Source: Cellvibrio sp. OA-2007 | GTDB taxonomy: Bacteria; Pseudomonadota; Gammaproteobacteria; Pseudomonadales; Cellvibrionaceae | DNA: 64,000 nt | Reading direction: 5' to 3' | Assembly (NCBI RefSeq): GCF_000953825.1 | Contig: NZ_BBUL01000090.1 | Coordinates: 161,385 to 225,384, forward strand | In this document: piece by piece, positions 45,719 through 54,762 of the stretch | Position numbering within the stretch: the first letter of the stretch is position 1 | How the letters are laid out: each line of letters opens with the position of its first letter | Notes under the pieces: model-generated | Seen by the model: the letters and a program-made list of their open reading frames with translations, nothing else | What the model was told of the DNA's origin: nothing | Databases searched by the model: none | Program-made: the position numbers and the translations under genes

Positions 45719-46879
45719 CTAATCTAATATGAATGTAAATTTGTTTTTTACCCTATCGGTTGATACCGGTCTTCCTTCAGAAAATCGAGGGGCATAACGA
45801 AATTTTAATGCCGCTTCCAATGACGCTTTTTGTAAGCTCCGACCGGCCGATGCCTCAACTACTTTTGGACCAATTACAAACCCCATCTCGTCAACAGTAT
45901 ACTCAACTACCACATATCCCTGATCTCGAATCTTCAATGCTTCCTCTGGGTATTTAGGCGCTCGCTTTAACAACGGCGAATATTCTTTGTTTGGATCGTC
46001 TGGCGTCATAGATCCAATTGCAAGGCAATGTTTGGTTGCTGCATCCCGTTGATTTAAATTTTCATAGGCTACAACCAAGAATGCGTGTGTGCTTAAGCCG
46101 AACCGATTATCAGGCCCCGTTTTTCCCTCGAAACCTAGTAATGCTTTATTGAAATATTCAATAGCTTCTAAATTTTTTTCTCTTGCTAAATAATATTTTC
46201 CGAGATTAAAAGTCACAAAAGCAGTTTTTGGATTTTTTTCTCCTAATTCATTTAGAAAAATATCATAGGCTTCACCCGCAATGGATACTGCCTTTTTTTC
46301 ATCATAATCACGTCCTAGCAGCATTACGTTACTAACTGCCATGAGATTCTCCGCATGAGCTACGGATTTCCCGCCATACAATTTTGCAGAAAGTTGATTG
46401 ATCCTAAACCAGAGGGCATCTTTGGCTTTATCTTTACCATCAAAGTCTATCTCAATAGCGTTCAAGTAATTAAGGAGAATAAGTACCTCCTCTGAGTCAG
46501 CACCGAAAGCTTTCTCATTCAAATCTAGAGCCAGTCTAAGATGCCTGTAAATAATTGACTTATCTTTCGAATACTTCATTAAAGCTACAGCATGATTAGC
46601 CGTCAAATTGGCGATATTTTTCCCTTGCGCGGGAAAAATTTCTTTTCCTAATTCAAGCGTAACCGCAGCAGCATCCAGCGCGCATTTAGTATCATCCTTA
46701 GAGATGCATTCTTGATACCTATTGTAGGCCGCTGTGAATTCAGCCTTCCCTGTAACAGGATCGGCGACACATAGAGCAGTAGGCGCAAAAAATAGAAAGG
46801 CCAAAGTCGAATAATAGACTTTTAAATATAAAAATTTTCTGTTACTAGAAAATAGAGACGCTGCTGCCCTCCATTGCAA
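45719..46879 (-). CDS. TPR-repeat protein with C-terminal TonB domain
   Basis: 386 residues. The signal peptide ends near CVA (about 39). The middle has TPR/Sel-like helices (KNPKTAFVTFNLGKYYLAREKNLEAIEYFNKALLGF). The C-terminal 80 residues are a TonB_C domain: LLKRAPKYPEEALKIRDQGYVVVEYTVDEMGFVIGPKVVEASAG and SLEAALKFRYAPRF. There is no N-terminal TonB membrane-anchor/Pro-rich region, so it is probably not an energy transducer but a periplasmic protein using this fold as a binding module. The gene and its flanks are richer in AT than their surroundings, hinting at acquisition. No clear operon partner. Confidence 0.78.
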   Translation of the reverse strand: MQWRAAASLFSSNRKFLYLKVYYSTLAFLFFAPTALCVADPVTGKAEFTAAYNRYQECISKDDTKCALDAAAVTLELGKEIFPAQGKNIANLTANHAVALMKYSKDKSIIYRHLRLALDLNEKAFGADSEEVLILLNYLNAIEIDFDGKDKAKDALWFRINQLSAKLYGGKSVAHAENLMAVSNVMLLGRDYDEKKAVSIAGEAYDIFLNELGEKNPKTAFVTFNLGKYYLAREKNLEAIEYFNKALLGFEGKTGPDNRFGLSTHAFLVVAYENLNQRDAATKHCLAIGSMTPDDPNKEYSPLLKRAPKYPEEALKIRDQGYVVVEYTVDEMGFVIGPKVVEASAGRSLQKASLEAALKFRYAPRFSEGRPVSTDRVKNKFTFILD

Positions 46880-47141
46880 TCGTTTAAAGACGGGTAGTGA
46901 TTATGAAGCATAACGTCATGTGAGTATGTCAAACCCTGGGCTTTCTGCCAAGTTGCACCAACAACCGCCAGGTCAAAAGACTATTACTGAATCTGCTTTT
47001 GCAATTCCTAGGGCATCAGTGATCTTGACTAGAAGACCATAAGTATACTCATAATATTTTATAATATATTGAGTCGATCTATTTCGTCGAGCAACAAAAA
47101 AATAATTATCCTAAAAAGACGCACGATACGGCGAATCTGCC

Positions 47142-48452
47142 TTACTTTAACAAGCGCTGCAAATGTGGCTCTAACGCCGCTGCCCACAACTCGTAGCCCT
47201 GTTCATTTGGATGTAATAGATCCGGCATTATATCTTTGGTTAACACACCCTTTTTAGTCAAAAATACAGAATTGATATCGGCAAAAAATATTTTTTTATT
47301 GTCGACAAAGCCTTTGATGATTGCATTGACACCATTATTAATTTGACGCAACTCACCATCGGGCTTTTCATCGCGCGGGAAAACAGCTAATAGCAAAATT
47401 TTAGAATTCGGTAAGCGCTGCTGCAATTCATTGAGCAGATTTTTAATACCGGCAGCGGTAGTCGCCGGGTTTTCCTGACGGTGCCCGGTATTGTTGGTGC
47501 CAATCATCATCACTACCAGCTTGGGCGACATGTTTTCAACCGCGCCATGTTGCAAACGCCACAGCACGTTTTCTGTGCGGTCGCCGCCGAAGCCGATGGC
47601 AAAGGCATTGCGTGTTGCATAGTTTTTCTCCCATACAGGAGCGCCTTCTTTCTCCCACCCCTGGGTGATGGAGTCGCCAATAAACAGCAAATCAATTTTT
47701 CCGCCTTTGGCTTTAATGGCTTTTGCATCGGCCAGTTTTTGCTCGTGACGCGGCAACCACCAATCAATTGACCACCATTCATTTAACATGCTGGGTGTGA
47801 CCGAAACGGTTTTGTAATCAGGACATTCAACCAAGGTCACATTTTTTGGAGTATGAATCAGCAACTGCACGTTGGCGACAGCCACTTCACCGGCGCCCCC
47901 CACTTCCAATGCAAAAGGCATGGTCGTCGCTGAGAAATTATCTTGCTCTTGTTTAAAGCAACTCAGCGGGACATAAATTTTTTGCCAACCTTTGCCAACC
48001 AAATCCCGCGCTGCCATGGTAAACGGCACTATGCGATCGCAGCCCTGTTTTTGGCATTCCATTTTGAACGATACGCCGCCTTTGGCCAGCTCGTTAATAT
48101 TTAAATCGACTGCCAGCACACCAGTTTTCATATGCACGGTTAAATCCAAGGGCTCTCCGGATTCCAGTGTCAAGCCCGCGCGCCAGGTATCTTTCCAGCT
48201 AAATACCAATGCATCTTGCTTTGCATCTTTTTCACCAAGCTGCGCCTTAACATCGCCTTTTGGCAATACAACTGAATCGCCACTGAGCATTTTTTGTTGC
48301 TCGTAATTTTCAATAAAAATATTCCATGAGGGCAATGGCTGTGTTTGATAAAGCGAGATATTGGAATTGAGTTCAGCCTGCGCAGAATAATTTGCTGAAA
48401 AAATAGCAGCGGCGATAAAACCCAAAACTGCAAATTGATTACGTTTTTTCAT
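47142..48452 (-). CDS. Secreted SGNH/GDSL esterase with N-terminal carbohydrate-binding-like domain
   Basis: 436 residues. The signal peptide ends at AQA (about 26). Residues about 40-200 form a beta-sandwich domain resembling the ExoP C-terminal galactose-binding-like module of GH3 glucosidases (LVFSWKDTWRAGLTLESGEPLDLT... GWQKIYVPLSCF... EVGGAGEVAVANVQL). The C-half is SGNH: block I LLFIGDSITQGW, block II GFGGDRTENVLWRL, block III MMIGTNNTG and block V DLLHPNEQGY. It is likely a carbohydrate O-acetyl esterase of the cell surface or periplasm. It follows the fucose operon by 42 bases with no terminator between, so it is probably co-transcribed. Confidence 0.82.
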   Translation of the reverse strand: MKKRNQFAVLGFIAAAIFSANYSAQAELNSNISLYQTQPLPSWNIFIENYEQQKMLSGDSVVLPKGDVKAQLGEKDAKQDALVFSWKDTWRAGLTLESGEPLDLTVHMKTGVLAVDLNINELAKGGVSFKMECQKQGCDRIVPFTMAARDLVGKGWQKIYVPLSCFKQEQDNFSATTMPFALEVGGAGEVAVANVQLLIHTPKNVTLVECPDYKTVSVTPSMLNEWWSIDWWLPRHEQKLADAKAIKAKGGKIDLLFIGDSITQGWEKEGAPVWEKNYATRNAFAIGFGGDRTENVLWRLQHGAVENMSPKLVVMMIGTNNTGHRQENPATTAAGIKNLLNELQQRLPNSKILLLAVFPRDEKPDGELRQINNGVNAIIKGFVDNKKIFFADINSVFLTKKGVLTKDIMPDLLHPNEQGYELWAAALEPHLQRLLK

Positions 48453-48494
48453 TGAGTTGCTCTAATGTAAGCCTGATTTTATTGTTGGGATTCG

Positions 48495-49343
48495 TTATTT
48501 TGCGTTTACCACAACCTGCTTTTGCACCCCCATTCCCTCAATGCCCAACTCCATCACATCGCCTTCATTTAAATACACAGGTGGTTTTTGCCCAAGGCCG
48601 ACACCTGGTGGTGTGCCGGTGCTGATTACATCGCCCGGCTGCAAACTCATAAATTGCGAGAGGTAATGCACTAAAAAAGCGGGACCAAATACCATCTTAT
48701 CGGTAGAGCCATTTTGAAATGTTTTGCCATTTACTTTTAGCCACAAATTTAATTTGAGTGGATCGGGCACTTCATCTTTAGTAACTAAGTAAGGGCCAAT
48801 GGGGCCGAAGCTGTCGCAACCCTTACCTTTATCCCACTGCCCGCCCGGGCGCTCCAATTGAAAATTGCGCTCGGATACATCGTTAATTACGCAATAGCCA
48901 GCGATGTAATCCATAGCCTCAGTTTCAGACACATAACTCGCGTGCTTGCCAATTACTAAACCCAACTCGACTTCCCAATCCAGCTTAGTGGAATTGCGCG
49001 GTTTGATTACATTGTCATTGGGACCAGTGATTGCACTGGTTGCTTTCATAAACACCACAGGCTCTGCTGGCACAGCAACACCTGACTCAGCGGCGTGGTC
49101 AGCATAATTTAAACCGATACAAATAAATTTACCCACGCTATTAACACAAGCGCCGAAACGCACCGGCTCATCAACAATAGGGAGGGAGTTGATATCCAGG
49201 CTGGCAATTTTTTTCAACGATTCTTCACTCAGTGTTTTACCGTTAATATCGGAAATAACAGAGCCCAATTCTCGTACTTTACCCTTGCTATCCAAAATTC
49301 CCGGACGCTCTTGACCCGCAATTCCGTAACGAAGTAATTTCAT
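48495..49343 (-). CDS. Fumarylacetoacetate-hydrolase family protein, probable 2,4-diketo-3-deoxy-L-fuconate hydrolase
   Basis: 282 residues, of FAH C-domain type with the metal-binding Glu/Asp set: KFICIGLNYADHAAESG, KLDWEVELGLVIGK, YCVINDVSERNFQ, GSTDKMVFGPAFLVHYLSQFMSLQPGDVISTGTPPGVG. In oxidative fucose pathways this family cuts 2,4-diketo-3-deoxy-L-fuconate into pyruvate and L-lactate. The substrate is inferred from the cluster: it lies 18 bases after the SDR gene and shares its operon. An L-lactate dehydrogenase gene at the other end of the cluster fits the lactate product. Confidence 0.88.
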   Translation of the reverse strand: MKLLRYGIAGQERPGILDSKGKVRELGSVISDINGKTLSEESLKKIASLDINSLPIVDEPVRFGACVNSVGKFICIGLNYADHAAESGVAVPAEPVVFMKATSAITGPNDNVIKPRNSTKLDWEVELGLVIGKHASYVSETEAMDYIAGYCVINDVSERNFQLERPGGQWDKGKGCDSFGPIGPYLVTKDEVPDPLKLNLWLKVNGKTFQNGSTDKMVFGPAFLVHYLSQFMSLQPGDVISTGTPPGVGLGQKPPVYLNEGDVMELGIEGMGVQKQVVVNAK

Positions 49344-49361
49344 ATTAAAGCCTCCAAAAAA

Positions 49362-50090
49362 TTAATTACTCCAGCCGCCATCAATCACATTGATAGTGCC
49401 GGTGGTAAATGCCGATGCATCACTCGCCAAATAAAGTGCAAGCTCTGCCATTTCACGTGCAGTACCCAAACGCCCCATTGGTTGGCGCGCGACAAAATTT
49501 TTATAGGCAGTTTCATAATCGCCCGTTGCATACAAACGCTGTTCAAGTGACGGGGTTTGAACAGTGCCCGGGCAGATTGCATTGCAGCGTACACCCTGAG
49601 TGACAAAATCGGCCGCAACTGCTTTGGTTAATCCGATCACTGCCGCTTTGGTCATGCCATAAGCAAACCGATTGGGTGCACCTTTGATTGAACTGGCCAC
49701 CGAGGACATATTGATAATCGAACCGCCACCCCGTGCGATCATGCCCGGTAAAAATGTGCGGGTCATGCGATACATAGAGCTCACGTTTAAATCGATGGAA
49801 AAATTCCAATCCTGTTCATCGCAATCCAAAATCGTTCCGCTGTGCACATAACCGGCGCAGTTAAATAAAATATCTATGCTGCCAATTTTTTCGCACAGGG
49901 ATTGAATCTCAGCTTGTTTCAGTACATCCAGAGCATAGACTTCGCAATTCGATAATTCGCTCAGCGCCGCTACATTAATATCGGTAGCAATTACGCGCGC
50001 ACCTTCTGCGGCAAACAATTCTGCGCTCGCACGGCCAATACCTTGGGCAGCAGCGGTAATTAATGCGGTTTTACCTTCCAGACGCTTCAT
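49362..50090 (-). CDS. SDR-family dehydrogenase, probable 2-keto-3-deoxy-L-fuconate dehydrogenase
   Basis: 242 residues of the classical SDR fold. NAD-binding TAAAQGIGRA (about 12-21; the first Gly of TGxxxGxG is Ala), NCAGYV, catalytic Ser in NMSSVASS, Tyr/Lys in YGMTKAAV, and the C-terminal TTGTINVIDGGWS. The acidic residue after strand 2 (ATDIN) favours NAD. It would oxidise 2-keto-3-deoxy-L-fuconate at C4. It lies 10 bases after the UxaA-like gene and 18 before the FAH gene. Confidence 0.88.
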   Translation of the reverse strand: MKRLEGKTALITAAAQGIGRASAELFAAEGARVIATDINVAALSELSNCEVYALDVLKQAEIQSLCEKIGSIDILFNCAGYVHSGTILDCDEQDWNFSIDLNVSSMYRMTRTFLPGMIARGGGSIINMSSVASSIKGAPNRFAYGMTKAAVIGLTKAVAADFVTQGVRCNAICPGTVQTPSLEQRLYATGDYETAYKNFVARQPMGRLGTAREMAELALYLASDASAFTTGTINVIDGGWSN

Positions 50091-50100
50091 CGTTTTTGTC

Positions 50101-51318
50101 TCACTGGATTTGTCTCACCGGCAAACAGCTTGGACCAATCGGTTCAAAGGCCTTGTAGGTCAAAATAAATTCCTGATGCCCAAGCTCTTCCGACACACTG
50201 CGTTTTCCCGCTGCGACAGCAATTACGTTTTGTAAAATTTCTTCACCTACCTGATCCAGTGTTGCCTCGCCTTCCAATATGCGCCCTGCGTTCACATCCA
50301 TATCTCCTGCCAAGCGGCGATAGGTCTCAGGATTGGCGCAAATTTTTATCACTGGGGAAATCGCCGAGCCCACCACCGAACCGCGCCCGGTGGTAAATAA
50401 AATGACGTGAGAACCGCAGGCAATTAATTCGATAATTTCAGCGTTGTCGGAAATATTGGGAAAACCAAAACGCGGTTCGCCATCGGGGACCACATCCAAC
50501 AGATACAAACCACCCGCAGGAGGAATATCGCCCGGTTTAATTAATCCGCTAATCGGCGATGAACCAGATTTGGAATAGGCGCCCATGGATTTTTCTTCGA
50601 GTGTAGTTAAACCACCATCGGCATTGCCCGGTGCAAAACTGCCAAAACCCATGACGCGATAATAGTGTTCCGCTTTGGCCACGCAGGCTTCAATTTCTGC
50701 GCCCAACTCGGGCGTAACAGCGCGATCTGCCATAATGGTTTCGCAGCCGATTAACTCGCCGGTCTCTTCAAAAATACAAATTGCGTCGGCTGCAACTAAG
50801 GCATCAAAACAGCGACCAACGGCCGGATTGGCGCTAATGCCACTGGTGCCGTCGGAGCCGCCACAAATTGTCCCCACAATTAATTCATTTAACTGCATGG
50901 GCACTCGCGCCACTGCTGCAGCTTCACTTTGCAAACGCTTTACTGCAGCAATGCCTAATTCAATTGTGCTTTTAGTGCCGCCCTCTTCTTGAATGACTAA
51001 TAACTCCGCAGGGCGACCACTCGCGAGAATGTCACTCAATAATTTCTCGCGATTCATACTTTCGCAGCCGAGCGATACCAATAAGGCACCGCCAACATTG
51101 GGATGGGTACATACGGCACGCATCATGTCGTAGGCGTATTGATTGGGATAACAGCCGGGGAAGCCAATTAAATGCACATCCATATCATTGACATGATTCA
51201 CAATTTTTCGCGTAACGTGATGGGCGCATTCCACTAAATAAGCCACCACAATCACGTTGCGGATACCTTTGCGCCCGTCGGCACGCTGCCAACCGGAAAA
51301 ACTGACTGCCTGACTCAT
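50101..51318 (-). CDS. UxaA-family dehydratase, large (catalytic) part; probable L-fuconate dehydratase
   Basis: 405 residues matching the C-terminal domain of altronate/galactarate dehydratases (UxaA/GarD): GFPGCYPNQYAYDMMRAVCTHPNVGGALLVSLGCES, IVGTICGGSDGTSGISANPAVGRCFD, EETGELIGCE, and CSHVILFTTGRGSVVGSAISPVIKICANP-like ending (CGSHVILFTTGRG). These are iron-dependent sugar-acid dehydratases. Here it replaces the enolase-superfamily FucD used in Xanthomonas. Its ATG overlaps the stop of the small-domain gene (ATGA at 51315-51318). That it acts on fuconate is inferred from context. Confidence 0.85.
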   Translation of the reverse strand: MSQAVSFSGWQRADGRKGIRNVIVVAYLVECAHHVTRKIVNHVNDMDVHLIGFPGCYPNQYAYDMMRAVCTHPNVGGALLVSLGCESMNREKLLSDILASGRPAELLVIQEEGGTKSTIELGIAAVKRLQSEAAAVARVPMQLNELIVGTICGGSDGTSGISANPAVGRCFDALVAADAICIFEETGELIGCETIMADRAVTPELGAEIEACVAKAEHYYRVMGFGSFAPGNADGGLTTLEEKSMGAYSKSGSSPISGLIKPGDIPPAGGLYLLDVVPDGEPRFGFPNISDNAEIIELIACGSHVILFTTGRGSVVGSAISPVIKICANPETYRRLAGDMDVNAGRILEGEATLDQVGEEILQNVIAVAAGKRSVSEELGHQEFILTYKAFEPIGPSCLPVRQIQ

Positions 51319-51662
51319 GCGTCACTCCTATCTTTATGTTGGCGGCTGCGGGTGTGACTGGGAATGTAATCACTTTTCATATTGTGCATATGCACATGCT
51401 CACCTTTGGCAACGGCCTGAGTCATTGAGCCGATAGGCGCGCCGTAGCGATAAACCTTATCGCCCGGCCGTAAATTGATGCGCGCAATTTTGTGACCGAC
51501 AGCTATGTCAATGTCACTCAACAATGTTTCGCCGTCGATCGTGATTTCATCGCCCGGATGAAATTGTTTTACACACACCAAAATATTGTCGTCCGGATGC
51601 AGCAGTATCACGGGTGCTATCGCGGTTTTTTGCGGTGCATTGGAATCAGTGGATTGCGTCAT
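51315..51662 (-). CDS. UxaA-family dehydratase, small SAF-domain part
   Basis: 115 residues corresponding to the N-terminal SAF domain of UxaA: ILLHPDDNILVCVKQFHPGDEITI, HKIARINLRPGDKVYRYGAPIG, AVAKGEHVHMHNMKSDY. The H-x-H in the last block is typical. In single-chain UxaA this domain precedes the catalytic part, and the two genes keep that order with a 4-base overlap, so they surely make one two-subunit enzyme. It starts 27 bases after the aldo/keto reductase gene. Confidence 0.85.
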   Translation of the reverse strand: MTQSTDSNAPQKTAIAPVILLHPDDNILVCVKQFHPGDEITIDGETLLSDIDIAVGHKIARINLRPGDKVYRYGAPIGSMTQAVAKGEHVHMHNMKSDYIPSHTRSRQHKDRSDA

Positions 51663-51689
51663 GCGGCACCCTATTAGAAAAAAGAAAGT

Positions 51690-52742
51690 TCACGCAGGGG
51701 TAGCGGCAGCGGGGTGCAACAATTCGCGGTCACGCAGCCGCTGCCAAAACTCATCGGGAATTGGAGTGTTCATCCAGGAAACAGCTTGTTGTACTTGCGC
51801 ATCGCTGGCAAAGCCGGCTAATACCGAACAAATTTGGGCATGGGCCGCCGGAAATTGCAGCGCGGCAGCAGCGAGCGGAACGGCAAACTCTTCGCACACC
51901 GATTCGAGCTGTGCGACCCGATCAATAATCGCTTGCGGCGCCGGTTCGTAGTTGTAGTGCAATGGAACCTTGCCGCTGGCGATAGCAGCGCTTTTTACAC
52001 CGGTCGCCAAAATGCCGGAATTAAATGGCCCACCCAAAATCACCGAGGCGCCGCGCCGCGCACAGAGCGGCAAAAACGTTTCGCAGGCGCCTTGCTCCAA
52101 TAGGGTGTAACGCCCCGCAAGGAGGAAACCGTCAAAATCACCGTGTTTTAATGCCGCCTCGCAGATTTGCCATTCGTTGGTGCCCAAACCAATCGCCGTC
52201 ACCCGGCCGGCGGCTTTTAACTCGCTCATGGCGCGATAACCGCCGTCCATAAATTCGCGAAAGCGCGCGGGGTGATCCGCACCGTGGGTTAAGGGCCCTA
52301 GATCGTGAGCCAGTAATAGATCGATATGCTCGCGCTGTAAGCGCTGCAAGCTACTTTCAAAACTGCGCATCACACCGTCATAGCTGTAATCAAACTGTGG
52401 CTCCAGCGGTGGGGCATCCACAAAGCCATGGCGCACCGATGCTCTGGAACTGGTCGGCACTAATAGACGCCCAACTTTAGTTGAAACAATCACCGATTCA
52501 GCGGCAGCAATATTGCCAAGTGCCGCCCCCAAACGGGTTTCACTCAGGCCAAAGCCGTAATGGGGCGCTGTATCAAAGTAGCGAATGCCAGACAACAGAG
52601 CAGCTTTCACTGCGCGGCCAGCCTGAACACCGGTTATCGGTTGATATAAATTGCCAATGGGTGCGGCGCCAAAACCCAATCGGGATAAGCTCAGCGAACT
52701 GCGCCCAAACTGGCGCCGGGGAATAGCAATTGAACTGCCCAC
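51690..52742 (-). CDS. Aldo/keto reductase, probable L-fucose dehydrogenase
   Basis: 350 residues. AKR features: GFGAAPIGNLYQPI, YFDTAPHYGFGLSETRLGAAL with catalytic Asp and Tyr, VIVSTKVGRLL with Lys, and LLLAHDLG with His. It resembles pyridoxal/L-fucose dehydrogenases (COG0667) that oxidise L-fucose to L-fuconolactone. It is the first gene of the operon AKR - SAF - UxaA - SDR - FAH (- SGNH esterase). The promoter must lie in 52743-52913, where a motif shared with the lldD promoter was found. Confidence 0.85.
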   Translation of the reverse strand: MGSSIAIPRRQFGRSSLSLSRLGFGAAPIGNLYQPITGVQAGRAVKAALLSGIRYFDTAPHYGFGLSETRLGAALGNIAAAESVIVSTKVGRLLVPTSSRASVRHGFVDAPPLEPQFDYSYDGVMRSFESSLQRLQREHIDLLLAHDLGPLTHGADHPARFREFMDGGYRAMSELKAAGRVTAIGLGTNEWQICEAALKHGDFDGFLLAGRYTLLEQGACETFLPLCARRGASVILGGPFNSGILATGVKSAAIASGKVPLHYNYEPAPQAIIDRVAQLESVCEEFAVPLAAAALQFPAAHAQICSVLAGFASDAQVQQAVSWMNTPIPDEFWQRLRDRELLHPAAATPA

Positions 52743-52845
52743 AGAACCTCTTTTTTATAATTAGCTTTTTATATTTGGCTTTTCATTTTTAAAATAACAA
52801 TCGCCAATAAAAATCATTTTATCTTAAGAAATCAAAAAATGACAT

Positions 52846-52860
52846 ATAGTTATTTAGACT
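52846..52860 (+). promoter_or_regulatory. Candidate IclR-regulator motif upstream of the fucose operon
   Basis: ATAGTTATTTAGACT agrees at 12 of 15 positions with a reverse-strand copy at 56169-56183 in the gap between fucP and lldD. It lies about 105 bases upstream of the AKR start, in AT-rich DNA. Confidence 0.3.
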
Positions 52861-52913
52861 TTTTGTCTTGGTGTGTGTCAACCCCCAACCGAGTTGCACT
52901 GACTTTCGGCCCA

Positions 52914-52942
52914 TAAAAAAAGCCGACTGAGTTAGTCGGCTT
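52914..52942 (-). terminator. Terminator of the iclR transcript
   Basis: AAGCCGACT / AGTCGGCTT stem with a GAGTT loop, followed on the minus strand by seven T. It isolates the fucP-fuconolactonase-iclR unit from the AKR operon. Confidence 0.87.
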
Positions 52943-52969
52943 CTTGATGGGTGGAAACAGCTAAAAATA

Positions 52970-53776
52970 CTAATCGATCAACCCGTGGGAGATCTTATCC
53001 GCCGCTTGTAGCAAGCGCTCCAGCACTCGCTCCTGGGTAATCGCTTGGGATTTGATATGGATAAACGGAATAATCATCACCGCAGCGGCGCCATGCACAC
53101 CAATAATCGGCACACAAAAATCGGTAACGCCATCGACAAAATCACTCGCCAGCTGGATATAACCCTGATCTACCCCTTTGCGCGCTTTGACCAGAAAACG
53201 CTCAATACGCTCCAAATCGACAGTTGCCGATAACAGCGGCAACCAGCCCGCTTGCACATCCGGTGTGGCAAAACCGTAGAGCAAAGCGCCGGAATTGGTG
53301 TCGATCAGGCGGCGGCGATAACCCACACGCACAGAAAAGCCGAGATCCATTGGGCTCTCAAGGCGCGCAACCACCACTATTTGGTCCCCCGATGGCACAA
53401 CCAAATGACAGGATTGCCCCAGCTCGCGCGTCAGCTCTTTCATTACCGGCAGCGCCACTTCGAGCAGGGTTTTGGCCGTCCCCTGGGATATGCCCAAGGT
53501 GAAAAGTTTATTGGTAAGCATATAGCCGTCACGGCCATCGGGCATTTGGGTGATAAACCCGCGATATTCGAGCGCGAGCACCATGCGGAAGAGTTCACTA
53601 ACCGAGCGCCCAAGCGCTGCAGCCATCTGCGAAGTAGTCATTGGCGACGAGTTGCGCGCCAGTAATTCAAGGATATCCAACCCTTTTTCCAGTGCCGGTG
53701 CGCGGTATTTACGCTCGGCGTCATCTGCCATGTCTGCCAATTCATTGTCGATTTGTTTGTTCATAGTAGTTGTCAT
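52970..53776 (-). CDS. IclR-family regulator of the fucose cluster
   Basis: About 268 residues from ATG 53776 (GAGAAAAAG just upstream); a GTG at 53803 would add nine residues. The winged HTH spans about 30-85: ALEKGLDILELLARNSSPMTTSQMAAALGRSVSELFRMVLALEYRGFI. The effector domain has GQSCHLVVPSGDQIVVVARLESP and GALLYGFATP. IclR proteins in sugar-acid clusters usually answer to a pathway intermediate. It lies downstream of fucP and the lactonase on the same strand, 140 bases after the latter. Confidence 0.9.
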   Translation of the reverse strand: MTTTMNKQIDNELADMADDAERKYRAPALEKGLDILELLARNSSPMTTSQMAAALGRSVSELFRMVLALEYRGFITQMPDGRDGYMLTNKLFTLGISQGTAKTLLEVALPVMKELTRELGQSCHLVVPSGDQIVVVARLESPMDLGFSVRVGYRRRLIDTNSGALLYGFATPDVQAGWLPLLSATVDLERIERFLVKARKGVDQGYIQLASDFVDGVTDFCVPIIGVHGAAAVMIIPFIHIKSQAITQERVLERLLQAADKISHGLID

Positions 53777-53916
53777 AGTCTTTTTCTCATTATTCGTTAT
53801 CACCGCTAACCCCCATTACTACACATTCCGATAAGCCACATTGATAGCGCTTGAATGTCTGTGCCTGTAGAGTCATCCAGATTCTACCTGCAGAGTTTGG
53901 CGCCAATCGTTCCACT

Positions 53917-54762
53917 TTACGTAATTCGGTAAAAACGCAAACTTGTACCTATGAAAACACTTTCAAAATCACTTGTTTTGCACCCAGCAAGTGCATGATT
54001 CACAAGACTAAACCAGTTTTTATAGCTGGATAAGTGTTTATTTGGCGCCAAGTGAATGACGGGCCAATCGCTACCCCACATTAATCGCTCACTGCCAAAT
54101 ACTGCCAACAGGTACTGAAGGTAGGGCAGCAACTCAGCTTCGCCCTGATTTTTTCCCGCCTCAGTGACCACCCCGGATAGTTTGCAATACATATTTGGGC
54201 ACTGGGCAATCGTCGCTATGGCACTACGCCAGTCGTCCGCTGGACGATCATGAGCGCTAACTGCAGGCTTGGCTGCGTGATCGATCACTATGGCCAATTC
54301 CGGGTGGCGTTTGGCAAACACCTCCAGGTGCACCAAATGGCGGGTATACACCAAGGCATCCAAACTCAGCTGGTGCTGTTTCATTGCCGCAAGCGCCGGC
54401 TCCAATTCCGGGCGCAGAATCCAGTCATCCTCTGGCAGCTCTTGCAACATAGGGCGCAAACCGCGCAGTTTGGGGTGTTGCGCCAACTGGGCGATACGCG
54501 CTGGCGCGCCGGGTGAGGCCAAATCCACCCAGCCCACTACCGCCTTGACGAAATCCGATTGCTGCGCAAGCGCTAATAAATAGTCCGTGTCCGCATCGCT
54601 AGTCTGCGATTGCACCAGCACCGAGCCGGTGACTCCAAGGCGATGCGCCAGCGGCAGCAAATCCTCCAGCACAAAATCGCGGTAGATCGCGGCAAGCTCG
54701 GGCGTTGGCCAAGTGCAATCATGCTGGCCAAGCTGCCAACAATGCTGATGTGCATCAATCAC
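53917..54762 (-). CDS. Amidohydrolase, probable L-fuconolactonase
   Basis: 281 residues, COG3618-type TIM-barrel amidohydrolase: MIDAHQHCWQLGQHDCTWP (HxH metal ligands), GVTGSVLVQSQTSDADTDYLLALA, VVGWVDLASP, LRGLRPMLQ, IVIDHAAKP, MYCKLSG, RLMWGSDWPV. This matches fuconolactonases, which open L-fucono-1,5-lactone or its 1,4 form to L-fuconate. The usual C-terminal GxNAxxFY reads IGTSLRFY, a small departure. Its ATG overlaps the stop of fucP (54759-54762), so uptake and hydrolysis are coupled in expression. Confidence 0.9.
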   Translation of the reverse strand: MIDAHQHCWQLGQHDCTWPTPELAAIYRDFVLEDLLPLAHRLGVTGSVLVQSQTSDADTDYLLALAQQSDFVKAVVGWVDLASPGAPARIAQLAQHPKLRGLRPMLQELPEDDWILRPELEPALAAMKQHQLSLDALVYTRHLVHLEVFAKRHPELAIVIDHAAKPAVSAHDRPADDWRSAIATIAQCPNMYCKLSGVVTEAGKNQGEAELLPYLQYLLAVFGSERLMWGSDWPVIHLAPNKHLSSYKNWFSLVNHALAGCKTSDFESVFIGTSLRFYRIT

